Source: Myxococcales bacterium
GTDB taxonomy: Bacteria; Myxococcota_A; Polyangia; Fen-1088
NCBI GenBank assembly: GCA_022184915.1
Contig: JAGTJU010000002.1
Location: forward strand, 744,001 to 808,000
Direction of reading: 5' to 3'
Length of the DNA stretch: 64,000 nucleotides
In this document: piece by piece, positions 8,228 through 17,265 of the stretch
How the letters are laid out: each line of letters opens with the position of its first letter
How positions within the stretch are numbered: the first letter of the stretch is position 1
Program-made: the position numbers and the translations under genes
The notes under the pieces: generated by a model
The model's input: only the letters and a program-made list of their open reading frames with translations
The model's database searches: none
Told to the model about the DNA's origin: nothing

Positions 8228-9105
8228 CCGAAGACGATGGTTCGATTCTCGTTGATGAGCACGCGGCGATCCAAATGCAGCTTCACCGCGCGCGTCAGCA
8301 CCCGGCGCTCGAGCTCGCGCCCTTTTTGTACCAGTTGTTCCACGTCATCCCTGTGGGTGACCCGGGTCACGTCTTGTTCGATGATGGGGCCCTGGTCGAG
8401 CTCTTCGGTCACGTAGTGAGCGGTGGCGCCGATCAACTTCACGCCGCGTTCCTTGGCCTGGTGGTAGGGCCGGGCGCCCACGAAGGCGGGCAAAAACGAG
8501 TGGTGGATGTTGATGATGCGCCCGGGCCAGTTCCTCACGAACGCCGGCGAAAGAACTTGCATGTACCGCGCGAGGACCACCAACTCGACCTTCAAGTCGG
8601 CCAGGAGCTCCCGCTGGCGGGCCTCCGCTTGGTCTTTCGTGTCAGCACTGATGGCGATGTGGTGAAACGGGATGCCGAAGTGCCCCGCCACGGCGTCCAT
8701 CTCCGGATGGTTCGATACCACCGCCGCCAGCTCACCGCCGAGCTCACCCAGCTGGTCGGCGAGCAGCAGATCGTAAAGACAGTGCGGTGTGCGCGACGCG
8801 AAGACGGCCACGCGCGGACGGCTGTCGGAGAAGGTCAGATCCCACCGCAGGTCGAAGCGCGTGCCGACGTGGGTCAAGGCCTCACGAATCTGCTGCCGGT
8901 CCAGGCGAAAGTTTCCGATCTCCCAGCGCAGCCGCATGAAGAACATGTCGGACTCCGTCTCTGCGTGCTGGTCGGCGTCGACGATGTTGCCATCGTGCTT
9001 GAAGACGAAGTCGGAGAGGGCCGCCACGATGCCTGTGCGGTCACGGCAGGCAACGAGCAACGTGGCGGTAACGGCTGACGGCGCGGGGGCGGCGGGCGAA
9101 GTCAT
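8224..9105 (-). CDS. purU: Formyltetrahydrofolate deformylase
   Basis: A 293-residue cytosolic enzyme that hydrolyses 10-formyl-THF to THF and formate, supplying formate for purine synthesis and balancing one-carbon pools. An N-terminal ACT domain (residues about 14-90: TLLVACRDRTGIVAALSDFV) is followed by a formyltransferase-fold catalytic domain with VELVVLARYMQVL, the NIHHSFLPAFVGARPYHQA active-site block and the DQGPIIEQDV motif. These contain the Asn, His and Asp expected for catalysis. Length matches the family (about 280-290). A TAGAAT box lies 12 bases before the ATG without a clear ribosome binding site. The downstream prlC start overlaps its stop, an unexpected functional pairing. 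It is divergent from nhaA. Confidence 0.95.
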   Translation of the reverse strand: MTSPAAPAPSAVTATLLVACRDRTGIVAALSDFVFKHDGNIVDADQHAETESDMFFMRLRWEIGNFRLDRQQIREALTHVGTRFDLRWDLTFSDSRPRVAVFASRTPHCLYDLLLADQLGELGGELAAVVSNHPEMDAVAGHFGIPFHHIAISADTKDQAEARQRELLADLKVELVVLARYMQVLSPAFVRNWPGRIINIHHSFLPAFVGARPYHQAKERGVKLIGATAHYVTEELDQGPIIEQDVTRVTHRDDVEQLVQKGRELERRVLTRAVKLHLDRRVLINENRTIVFG

Positions 9106-9117
9106 GAGAAGCGCAAA

Positions 9118-9123
9118 ATTCTA
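9118..9123 (-). promoter_or_regulatory. -10-like TAGAAT box for purU
   Basis: TAGAAT on the minus strand (5 of 6 consensus bases) ends 12 bases before the purU ATG, allowing at most a leader of a few bases. The 140-base divergent gap to nhaA holds nothing else I can identify. Confidence 0.45.
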
Positions 9124-9245
9124 GCAGCCAGGGGCGCCCCGCGGTTCGGTGGGTGGGCCGAAGGCCTGGTCAAGCGCCTCGATTCCCCCTAGAACCTCCC
9201 CGACCTCTCACGGCAGATGTGCCCGGATGGGTCGAGGAGGATCAT

Positions 9246-10622
9246 GTGACCAGTTCCCATCCCCAGGCCGGCGCGCACCGACCCATCGAAAGGGTGCTTC
9301 GGCCCCTGCGGCACTTCGCGGCCCACAAGCTCTCGGGTGCGGGCCTGCTCATCCTGGCGGCGCTGGCGGCGGTGCTGTGGGCCAACTCCCCGGCCGGAGA
9401 CCTCTACAGGCACCTGCTGCACACGAAGCTCGGGGTGTCCGTAGACGGGTGGTCGCTGTCCAAGGACGTGGGGCACTGGATCAACGACGGCCTGATGGGC
9501 ATCTTCTTTTTTCTCGTGGGGCTCGAGATCAAACGCGAGCTCCTCACGGGCGAGTTGTCGTCGCCCCGCAAGGCTGCCTTGCCCGCCGTGGCCGCCCTGG
9601 GGGGCATGCTGATTCCGGCTTTGCTCTACGCCTCGGTGAATGGTAGCGGCCCCGGGGCGAGCGGCTGGGGCATTCCGATGGCCACGGACATCGCGTTCTC
9701 ACTGGGCCTGCTCGCGCTGCTCGGCGACCGTGTGCCCGGGTCCCTCAAGGTGTTCCTGACGGCCTTGGCGATCGTCGACGACATCGGCGCCGTACTGGTG
9801 ATCGCGGTGTTTTATACGGCCGACGTCAATTCGACCAGCTTGCTCTTCGGGCTGGGCGTGTTCGGCCTTTCGATCATTGCCAACCGCCTTCACGTGAGGT
9901 CCCCGGTCTTTTATTTCATCCTCGGCACTTTGGTCTGGCTCGCTTTTTTGAAGTCGGGTGTTCACGCCACGGTGGCGGCGCTGCTCATGGCCTTCACGAT
10001 TCCTGCCCGCACCGTCATCGAAGGCCCTGCCTTCGTGGCCACGCTTCGTCAGCGGCTCGACGCTTTGGCGGGCGCCTCGCTCGGGACGAAGGTCGATCCC
10101 GCAGCGCAGGCCGATCTGGTCGAGGACATCGAAGTGCTGGTGGAAAAAGCCCAGGCGCCGCTGCGCCACCTCGAACACTACCTCGTGGGGCCGGTGACGT
10201 TTCTGGTTCTGCCGATCTTCGCGCTTGCGAACGCCGGCGTGTCTCTGGGTGGCATGCCCGCGGGCGCGCTCTTCGACCGTGTGACAGTGGGTGTGGTGGT
10301 GGGTCTGGTGGTGGGCAAACCCCTGGGTGTCCTGTGCTTCTCCTTCATCGCGGTGAAGCTAAGGCTGGCCGATCTGCCCGAACAGGTCGGCTGGGCACAC
10401 GTGACGGGCGTGGGCTGTTTGGCCGGGGTTGGCTTCACGATGGCCCTGTTCATCGGGCAGCTGGCGTTCGGGCAGGGGCCCGCCGTCGAGCTGGCAAAGC
10501 TTGGCATCATGGCTGCGTCCGTGTTGGCGGGTGTCCTCGGGCTCTCGGCCCTGTGGCTCGTGAGCCGGCGCGCCGCCGGTCCGGGGCAGCCTGCGACCGT
10601 ACGAGACGCGTCGAGTCAATGA
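9246..10622 (+). CDS. nhaA: Na+/H+ antiporter NhaA
   Basis: A 458-residue inner-membrane antiporter that expels Na+ in exchange for H+, used for pH and salt homeostasis. Family hallmarks are present: GLMGIFFFLVGLEIKRELLTGEL near residues 80-105, GWGIPMATDIAFSLG, and the ion-binding double aspartate in LAIVDDIGAVLVIAVFY. About 12 hydrophobic segments are visible. GTG 9246 is chosen because a strong Shine-Dalgarno (GAGGAGG) sits just upstream; an overlapping ATG two bases earlier is out of frame. A hydrophilic loop of about 40 residues in the middle (ASLGTKVDPAAQADLVEDI) and a C-terminal extension make it longer than the E. coli protein, as in many non-enteric NhaA. Confidence 0.95.
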   Translation: MTSSHPQAGAHRPIERVLRPLRHFAAHKLSGAGLLILAALAAVLWANSPAGDLYRHLLHTKLGVSVDGWSLSKDVGHWINDGLMGIFFFLVGLEIKRELLTGELSSPRKAALPAVAALGGMLIPALLYASVNGSGPGASGWGIPMATDIAFSLGLLALLGDRVPGSLKVFLTALAIVDDIGAVLVIAVFYTADVNSTSLLFGLGVFGLSIIANRLHVRSPVFYFILGTLVWLAFLKSGVHATVAALLMAFTIPARTVIEGPAFVATLRQRLDALAGASLGTKVDPAAQADLVEDIEVLVEKAQAPLRHLEHYLVGPVTFLVLPIFALANAGVSLGGMPAGALFDRVTVGVVVGLVVGKPLGVLCFSFIAVKLRLADLPEQVGWAHVTGVGCLAGVGFTMALFIGQLAFGQGPAVELAKLGIMAASVLAGVLGLSALWLVSRRAAGPGQPATVRDASSQ

Positions 10623-10820
10623 TTCCGCCTGGGCTGGCTCTGGTTCCGAGGTAGAGGAATGTAAGGCTACATACGACATTTGGCGTGCGGAGAGACGCGG
10701 TTGGTGCCGTCCGGATGCGAGGTTCGTCACTTTTCTCCGCTTTCTTTCAAGGTTTTCCCATGTAAGCTGTCGGAGTCGTGTCAGCGACTGCCTACCTTCC
10801 TTAGCGCCGTGAGGAGTTCC

Positions 10821-12167
10821 GTGAGCGTGATCTTCGTCAATCCTAAGAGCTTGTTTGGGCCATCGGCCCTGGGCCGTTTGTCGGTGGCTCTGTGCCTCGT
10901 GGCTAGCTCCCTTTGGGTGAGCAGCCTGGCCGGATGTGGCCCCTCGGGCTACGACTCCGAGCGGCCCCCGAACCCCTTCGATCCCAGGGGCGGCAACTCC
11001 GGCTCGGCGGGCGGCGGCCAAGGCGGCGCGGGGGCGCGCGACGGAGGCGTGGTGGACGCCGATCCCTTCGTCATCGACTTTCCCGATGCGCTCGTGAAGA
11101 CCGATGCCCCGAGCACGGGCGAGGAGAAGAAAGACGCGCTCGAGGCCTGCGGAGGATCGGTCTTCCAGCTTGCGCGGAACCCGCCCGAGGTCATGCTGGT
11201 TCTCGATCGCTCGGGCTCCATGCGCCGGACGACCGAAGGCGGCACGCCGGGACGGGATGGCGTGCCGGCCAACGCCACCGACCGATGGACGTACACGGCC
11301 AGCGCGGTGAACAGCGTGGTCATGTCCACCGAGAACGACATTCGCTGGGGCATGAAGATGTACCCCTCGTGCATGCCGGGTACGCAGTCGGGCAGCATTT
11401 ACCCCTGTGCTCCCAACCCCTGCTCGATCGAGGGCGGCTACACGTCGGCGGACCTCGGGCGTCATGCCTCGATCTCGGGCGCGATCGCGGGGGCTAGGCC
11501 CTCGTTGAACTTCGGAGCGACCCCCACGGGTCACGCTGTCAAGGACGCTGTCGAGCGGCTGCTCGCCACCCAGAGCCCAGCCGACAAGTTCCTGTTGTTG
11601 GCGACGGACGGCGCGCCCAACTGCATGAGCCTGCCGAACCCGTCGAACAATCCCACGTGGCCGGCCGGCGATGACGGGGACCCCGCGCAGGTCCAGTTCG
11701 CCGTGGCCGCCGTCAAGGCTGCAAAAGACGCAGGGATTCCCGTGTTCGTGCTCGGCATTGCGGTGTCCGGAGCCACGGAAAACGACTCGGTCAAGCGGGC
11801 ACACGCCGCTCTCAACCAGCTGGCCGAGGCCGGCGGGCGGGCCCGCAACGACGCCACGACGAAGTATTACCCGGCCACGAACGAGGCTGCCCTCAAGGAG
11901 GCGCTGGCCGAGATTGCGGCGGCCACCGTGTCTTGCACCTTGCCGCTGACGGAGCCCCCGCCAGCCAACGCCCAGGCCCGCGTCGATGTCGATGGCACGC
12001 AGGTCACCGAGGGCGCGACCGACGGATGGGTTTTCGGTGAAGGCAAAAAGAGCATCATCCTGGGTGGCGAGCTCTGCGCGAAGCTCAAGCGAGGCGAGCT
12101 CAAAAAGACCATCGTGAGCTTCGGCTGCCCGGGCCAGGGGCCTCCTCCTCCGCCTCCCATCCTTTAG
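10821..12167 (+). CDS. vWA-domain lipoprotein, CglB-like gliding adhesin candidate
   Basis: A 448-residue lipoprotein. The signal peptide ends in a lipobox (SSLAGC, lipidated C39), then comes a Gly/Asp-rich linker and a von Willebrand A domain from about residue 118. Its MIDAS metal site DxSxS is D129-x-S131-x-S133 in VLDRSGSM, and a second conserved acidic loop, LLATDGAPNC, follows. Several Cys pairs suggest disulfides. GTG 10821 is preferred because GAGGAG lies six bases upstream. The CglB adhesin of Myxococcus is also an outer-membrane vWA lipoprotein of similar size. Position directly before a glt-like run supports that role here. The family resemblance is from memory; other vWA lipoproteins are common in this phylum. 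A leader of up to 198 bases lies between nhaA and this gene. Confidence 0.75.
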   Translation: MSVIFVNPKSLFGPSALGRLSVALCLVASSLWVSSLAGCGPSGYDSERPPNPFDPRGGNSGSAGGGQGGAGARDGGVVDADPFVIDFPDALVKTDAPSTGEEKKDALEACGGSVFQLARNPPEVMLVLDRSGSMRRTTEGGTPGRDGVPANATDRWTYTASAVNSVVMSTENDIRWGMKMYPSCMPGTQSGSIYPCAPNPCSIEGGYTSADLGRHASISGAIAGARPSLNFGATPTGHAVKDAVERLLATQSPADKFLLLATDGAPNCMSLPNPSNNPTWPAGDDGDPAQVQFAVAAVKAAKDAGIPVFVLGIAVSGATENDSVKRAHAALNQLAEAGGRARNDATTKYYPATNEAALKEALAEIAAATVSCTLPLTEPPPANAQARVDVDGTQVTEGATDGWVFGEGKKSIILGGELCAKLKRGELKKTIVSFGCPGQGPPPPPPIL

Positions 12168-12233
12168 TCTTCCAGACCTTCGGGGTATGGCGCGCCCGCG
12201 ACCTCACCCCTGCGTGGCATCGGAGCGGGCTAC

Positions 12234-12251
12234 GGGCGGGCCTAGCCGCCC
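12234..12251. other. Short GC hairpin between vWA gene and TPR operon
   Basis: GGGCGG and CCGCCC pair around a GCCTAG loop within the 118-base gap. It has no T-tract and may or may not attenuate read-through. No promoter-like element was seen in this gap, so the eight genes could be one unit. Confidence 0.25.
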
Positions 12252-12285
12252 CTTGCGGTCTGACGGCTCAAGTTGCGGACTCTCC

Positions 12286-14148
12286 ATGCCGAACTCGAAG
12301 CCCATGTCGTGCGTGGCCGGGGCCCTTCGGCGTGCCCGATGGGCAGGGTTTGCCCTGACCTGGGCGGCCCTCAGTGCAGGGGCGCGCCCTGCAGCCGCGC
12401 AGGCGGCGCCAGCGGAGGAGAGTGATGAACCGCTGGGGGCCTATCTGGACGCGCTCGTCCAGGCCGGGCGCATGCCGGGTGAGCCTGCCACCACCGAGCG
12501 CTTGCGCCAGGTCCTCGAGGAGGCCGAGGCGCTCTTCGCCCGCGGCGACGCGCGGCCGGCCACAGCGGTGCTTTTTGGTGTGGTGGAATCGCGGCGCTTC
12601 GAGCCTCTTCGCGACACGCCGAGCTACCAAAACGCCGAGTTCCTGCTCGGGCGGGCCCTGGCGCGAGGGCGCGCGTTTCGCGGGGCCGAACGGTACCTCG
12701 GTCGGGTCGTTGCGCGTGGGACCTCGCAGCCCTATTTCGTGCCGGCCTACCGCGCGATGGTCGACCTGGCGCTGGAGACGGCGCGCTTTGCGGCCGTGGC
12801 GGCTCGCTTGGACGCCCTGGCGCCCCCGGACACCCTGCCCGAAGACAGCCGGGATGAACGTGCTTACCTGTCCGGGCGTGCGGTTTGGGGGGATGGGCCG
12901 CGCGCCGACGCCGCCTTCGCCTCGGTCAGCCCCCGCTCCCGTTTGTTCCCGGCGGCGCTCTACTTTCGGGGCTTGATTGCGGTGAGGCAAGGGGAGCTCG
13001 ACGGGGCCCGCAAAGCCTTCTGTCGCATCGCCGATCAGCGCGCACGCGACCGGCTCACCTTCAATGTGGATCACCGGTTCTTTCGCTTGAAAGACATGGC
13101 CCGCCTGGCGCTGGGCCGGATTGCGCACGAGCGGGGGCGCTACGACGAAGCGTACCTTCACTACTTTGCGATCCCGGAAGAGTCCGAGCGGCTCAACGCG
13201 GCGCTCTTCGAGGCGTCGTGGTCGATGCTGCAAAAGGGGCAGTTCGTGGCAGCCCGGGCCTTCGCCGAGCAGTTCGATCGCCTGTTCCCCCGCTCGCCGT
13301 TGCGGCCGGAGGTGGCTCTGCTTCGCGCCAACCTGGCCGTGAAGACCTGCCAGTTCGATGGAGCCCGCACCGAGGCCACGGCCCTGGTGAGTCGCTATCA
13401 GCCTCTTTCGGCCCTGGCGAGCCGCGTGCGTACGGATGAAGCGGCCCGCAGGCACTTGTTGTTACGGCTCATGGACGGACAGGCGGGACAGGGTGATGAC
13501 CTCGAGGGTCAACTGGTCCAGGTGCTCGCGCTCGACGATGACTTCCGCGAGCGGCTCGCGATGCTGTCCGAACTCGAGGTCGATCGCGCCGAAGCGCTGG
13601 TTTCGGTAGAGACCTGGCGGGCCCTGGGGGCGCTGGCCGAGACCGCGCGCACGCGTCAGCCGCCCACCGCTTCGGTTGAGGCGGTCGTGGTGCTCGAGGA
13701 CACGCAGCGTCTGCTTGCGCAAGCCCCCCCTGACCCGGACCTCGTCAGCCGCCTCACGGCCCTCGCCCGCGACGCGTCTTCACTTGCGTACCCGATGGCC
13801 GAAGCGGGCCCCTATGCCTCTGAGGCTCGCAAAGCCCGCGACACGCTGACCGCCCTCGACGAGCTTCGGGCCCAGACTCTACACAGCTTGCGTGAGAGCC
13901 TGCGTGTGGCGGTGGCCGACGCCGATGAGCGTCTTCGCAACATCCTGGCCAAGACCCGCCTCGTCCACATCGATGCCGTGGTGGGCAAAAAAAAGAAGCT
14001 CGAGCTCGAGATCGCGGGACTCGCCGAGGGGCGCCTTCCCGCCGCGCTGTTTTACAAGATGCAGGCCGAAGGGACGTTGGCGGACGACGAGATCTACTGG
14101 CCGTTCGAGGGCGAAGAGTGGGCCGACGAGTACGAAAACTATCGATGA
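12286..14148 (+). CDS. Exported TPR protein, GltC-like candidate
   Basis: A 620-residue periplasmic-type protein. The signal peptide is best seen from the second ATG (12304), with a hydrophobic stretch GFALTWAALSAGARPAAAQA. Repeated helical pairs of TPR character run across residues about 60-450, for example FLLGRALARGRAFRGAERYLG, ALYFRGLIAVRQGELDGARKAF and EASWSMLQKGQFVAARAFAEQF. The C-terminus has a helical region, a short basic stretch (GKKKKLE) and an acidic aromatic end (YWPFEGEEWADEYENYR). The stop overlaps the next ATG (ATGA). In Myxococcus the periplasmic TPR protein GltC belongs to the gliding machine, and this is a candidate counterpart by architecture and neighbourhood. The start is uncertain between 12286 and 12304, and no clear ribosome binding site precedes either. 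Confidence 0.65.
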   Translation: MPNSKPMSCVAGALRRARWAGFALTWAALSAGARPAAAQAAPAEESDEPLGAYLDALVQAGRMPGEPATTERLRQVLEEAEALFARGDARPATAVLFGVVESRRFEPLRDTPSYQNAEFLLGRALARGRAFRGAERYLGRVVARGTSQPYFVPAYRAMVDLALETARFAAVAARLDALAPPDTLPEDSRDERAYLSGRAVWGDGPRADAAFASVSPRSRLFPAALYFRGLIAVRQGELDGARKAFCRIADQRARDRLTFNVDHRFFRLKDMARLALGRIAHERGRYDEAYLHYFAIPEESERLNAALFEASWSMLQKGQFVAARAFAEQFDRLFPRSPLRPEVALLRANLAVKTCQFDGARTEATALVSRYQPLSALASRVRTDEAARRHLLLRLMDGQAGQGDDLEGQLVQVLALDDDFRERLAMLSELEVDRAEALVSVETWRALGALAETARTRQPPTASVEAVVVLEDTQRLLAQAPPDPDLVSRLTALARDASSLAYPMAEAGPYASEARKARDTLTALDELRAQTLHSLRESLRVAVADADERLRNILAKTRLVHIDAVVGKKKKLELEIAGLAEGRLPAALFYKMQAEGTLADDEIYWPFEGEEWADEYENYR

Positions 14149-17100
14149 CCCACCCGCTGTGCTGGGCGGGCGCCTGCCTCGGGGTCTGGGGGGGCCTCTT
14201 CGGGGGCGCTCACCTGCCAGCGTGGGCGGCCCGTGCTGGTGGCGAGGACCCCGCGGAGGAGGCCCCGGTGCAAGACGGAGAGGGGCCCCGCCTTCCCGTG
14301 TCTCCCGAAATCGAGTCCTTGATCGCGCGCAAGAGCCGACAAGCCGCGGCGGCCCGCAAAGAGGGCATCGATTTGCTCGAGTCGTACCTTCAAGACGCAC
14401 GCGATTCGAACGAGACCGCCGAGGTGCTCTACAAGCTTGCGGAACTGAGATGGGAAGAGGCGCAAGTGACGTACCTCGATGCCATGGGTCGGTACGAAGC
14501 TGCGGTGGAGGCCTGCCGGGCCACCCGAGCGGCCTGCAAGGACGTGCCGCGCCGCAGGCCGCGCCTGGATCTGGCACGCGCCCAGGGCACCTACCGCCAG
14601 CTCATCGAAGCCTTTCCCGGCTTTCGCAAGATCGACACCGTGCTTTACCTCTATGCCTTCTCGTTGCGTGAGCAGGGACGAAACGACCTGGCGGTGGGGC
14701 ACTTCCAAAAAATTCTGCGCGACTTTCCGGCGTCTCGTTTCCGGGCTGACGCGTGGATGGCCCTCGGAGAGTATCGTTTTTACGAGCGCCGCGATTACGC
14801 CGGGGCGCTCCGCGCTTACGACAACGTGGCCAAGTTCCCGGCATCGCCGCTCCATGGCCTGGGGCTGTTCAAGAGCGCATGGTGCCATTGGAAGCTCGGC
14901 CAGTCGGCCGCGGCGGCCCAGCGCTTCAAGGAGGTGCTTGATCTCACCGCGTCTGCAAAGGGCAAGGGCGGGCGGGCGGAAAAGAGGGCGGCCGAGCTCC
15001 AGGACCAGGCGCTCGAGTACTTGGTGGAATTGTTCATCGAAGACGACACCAAGAGCGCACGGGACGCCTTCGACTTTCTCGTTCAGATCGGCGGAAAGGC
15101 CTACTCGCGCCGCGTGCTCCAACGGCTCGCCGATACGGTCTTTGATCAAACAAGGTACGAGCGGGCGGCTGAAGCCTACCTCTTCATGCTGGAGCTCGAT
15201 CCGCTGGGCGGGGAGGCCCCCGACCATCAGATCCGGGTGGTGGAGTGTTTCCAGCAGCTCGGCCAGGGCGAGCGTGCGGCGCTCGAGATGCGCCGCCTGG
15301 CCACCGCATACGGACCGCTTTCCCCGTGGGCGCGCGCCAACGCCGATCGTCCGAATACGCTTGCCCGCACCCGCGCCGAGGCCTTCGTGCGCGAGCACGT
15401 CAAGGCGCTGCACGCCGCGGCTCAGCGCAACGAGAAGGAAAGCCGGGTCGTGGACGCGGCTTTGTACGCCCAGTCGGCCGAGGGGTATGGCTTTTATCTC
15501 GAACAGTTTCCCGACGCACGGGACGCGAACGAGCTGCGCTACTACCGGGCCGACATTCTTTTCTTCAAGCTCGCGCGTTACCGGGAAGCGGGAGACTCGT
15601 ACTTGGCGGTGGGCCAATCGAAGCCCGTGGGGCCTTTGCACAAAGAGGCTCTCTTGCAGGCGATGAGCGCCTTCGAGAGGCTTCGCCCCCCCGCACCGAA
15701 GAGCCTGCAAGACAAGCAGAAGCGAAAAGTGACGGAGGAAGACCGCAAGTTTGCGGCCGCTGCGGACCTTTACGCCGAGATTCTCCCGGACGACAAAGAC
15801 ATCATCACCGTCATCTACAAAAACGGTCAGTTCTTCTACGACTACGGTGACTACGACGAGGCGACCAAGCGCTTTGGCCTCATCGTCGAAAAGCATCCCA
15901 AGGACCCGAACGCGGGCGCCGCGGGAGATCGCCTGCTCGAGTGTCTCGCCGAGGCCAAGGACTACGACAACGTCGAGCTATGGGCCCGCAGACTCAAGGA
16001 GACGGAGGCGTTCTCATCGCGCGAGGAGCAGGCGCGCCTCGATACGCTGATCTTCGGGGCGCTCAACAAAAAGGCCGAGGCGCTCAGCCAGACCGAGGCG
16101 TTCGATGAGGCCGCCCTTGCGTTCGCGAAGGCCGCGAACGAGTTTCCGGGGCAAGAGGGTGCGGCCGTGGCGTCGTTCAACGCAGGGGCGGCACACGAGC
16201 GTGCCGGGCACCCCGAAGCCGCCGTGGCCGCTTACGAGGACGTCGCAAAGCGCTTCCCGAAATCCCCCAGGGCGCCCGAGTCGCTGTTCGTCGCGGCCAA
16301 GCTGGAGGAAAGCATCGCCGGCTACGCCAACGCGGCGGCTCTTTACGAGCAGCTGGTCAAGACGTACCCCCGTGATGCAAGACATGCCGAAGCCCTTCGC
16401 AACGCGGGGCTGTTGCGGCAAACGCTCGGGCAGTACGAGCGGGCGGCTGCCCACTACGCCAGCTACGAACAAACCCATCGGGGCACGCCGGCCGCGGGTG
16501 ACGTGGCGTTCGCGCGCGCCAGCTTGTTCGAGGACAAAAAGGACGCCAAACAGGCCGCGCGGGCCTTCGAGGACTTCGTCACCCGCCACCCCCGCGATCC
16601 GCGTGTCGTGGAGGCGTTGATGCGGCAGGGGCGCGCGCTTTCCGCAACCCGTGACGATCGCGGCGCCCGCGCGGCGTTCGAAGAGGCGCTGGCGGCCTAC
16701 CGGCGTCGCAAGCAGCTCGCGTCCGACTCTCCGTTCGCGGCGGAGGCGCGCTACCTGCAAGCGGACCTTCTGTTTCGTGAGTACGAAGCGGTGAGGATCG
16801 AAGGGGGGCCGCGGCAGCTGACGAAGGCGCTCGAGCGCAAGGCGGCCCTGCTCGACGAAGCCCGTGGCGTGTTCATGGAGGTGCTGGCCTTCAAGGTGCC
16901 CGCGTGGGCCACCGCCTCGCTTTATCGCATAGGCCAGGGTTACGCGCTCTTCGCCCGCGCCCTGCGTGACGCGAAGGTGCCTGCGAGCCTGTCGGCCGCC
17001 GAACGAGAGGTCTACCGCGAGGAACTCGACAAATACGTCGTGGTCGTGGAAGACAAGGCGCTTGCGGCCTTTCGCACCGGCTACGCCAAGGCGCTCGAGC

Positions 17101-17255
17101 TCGGGATCTACAACCGCCACACGAAGGCGCTGCGCGAAGCCCTTTCAGAGCTCGACGCCACCGCGTTTCCCCCGGAAGCGGAGGTCCGCACGGGCGCCCG
17201 GCCCGGCGAGCCGCTGGCGGCCCCCCTCGTCATGCAGGAGCTGCGGCGTGACTAG
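14145..17255 (+). CDS. gltD: Large exported TPR protein, GltD/AgmU-like
   Basis: A 1036-residue protein with an N-terminal signal (residues about 1-28, ending AWAARAG) and TPR-like repeats over most of its length. Clear units include AEVLYKLAELRWEEAQVTYL, YLYAFSLREQGRNDLAVGHF, DLYAEILPDDKD...YDEATKRF and AAVAAYEDVAKRFPKSPRAPE, several like the tol-pal/YbgF-type TPR. The start is ATG 14145, overlapping the upstream stop by four bases. GltD (AgmU) of Myxococcus is a large periplasmic TPR protein of the gliding complex, and its Nfs paralogue serves spore-coat export. The gene order here (large TPR, TPR lipoprotein, small protein, AgmX-domain protein) matches that core. The assignment rests on order and architecture; sequence-level orthology was not tested. 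Confidence 0.7.
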   Translation: MTHPLCWAGACLGVWGGLFGGAHLPAWAARAGGEDPAEEAPVQDGEGPRLPVSPEIESLIARKSRQAAAARKEGIDLLESYLQDARDSNETAEVLYKLAELRWEEAQVTYLDAMGRYEAAVEACRATRAACKDVPRRRPRLDLARAQGTYRQLIEAFPGFRKIDTVLYLYAFSLREQGRNDLAVGHFQKILRDFPASRFRADAWMALGEYRFYERRDYAGALRAYDNVAKFPASPLHGLGLFKSAWCHWKLGQSAAAAQRFKEVLDLTASAKGKGGRAEKRAAELQDQALEYLVELFIEDDTKSARDAFDFLVQIGGKAYSRRVLQRLADTVFDQTRYERAAEAYLFMLELDPLGGEAPDHQIRVVECFQQLGQGERAALEMRRLATAYGPLSPWARANADRPNTLARTRAEAFVREHVKALHAAAQRNEKESRVVDAALYAQSAEGYGFYLEQFPDARDANELRYYRADILFFKLARYREAGDSYLAVGQSKPVGPLHKEALLQAMSAFERLRPPAPKSLQDKQKRKVTEEDRKFAAAADLYAEILPDDKDIITVIYKNGQFFYDYGDYDEATKRFGLIVEKHPKDPNAGAAGDRLLECLAEAKDYDNVELWARRLKETEAFSSREEQARLDTLIFGALNKKAEALSQTEAFDEAALAFAKAANEFPGQEGAAVASFNAGAAHERAGHPEAAVAAYEDVAKRFPKSPRAPESLFVAAKLEESIAGYANAAALYEQLVKTYPRDARHAEALRNAGLLRQTLGQYERAAAHYASYEQTHRGTPAAGDVAFARASLFEDKKDAKQAARAFEDFVTRHPRDPRVVEALMRQGRALSATRDDRGARAAFEEALAAYRRRKQLASDSPFAAEARYLQADLLFREYEAVRIEGGPRQLTKALERKAALLDEARGVFMEVLAFKVPAWATASLYRIGQGYALFARALRDAKVPASLSAAEREVYREELDKYVVVVEDKALAAFRTGYAKALELGIYNRHTKALREALSELDATAFPPEAEVRTGARPGEPLAAPLVMQELRRD

Positions 17256-17265
17256 GGGGGTGCAC

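Noticed and set aside
10623-10820. Riboswitch or structured leader before the vWA gene
   Set aside because: No conserved aptamer motif or strong hairpin is visible, only a ribosome binding site.
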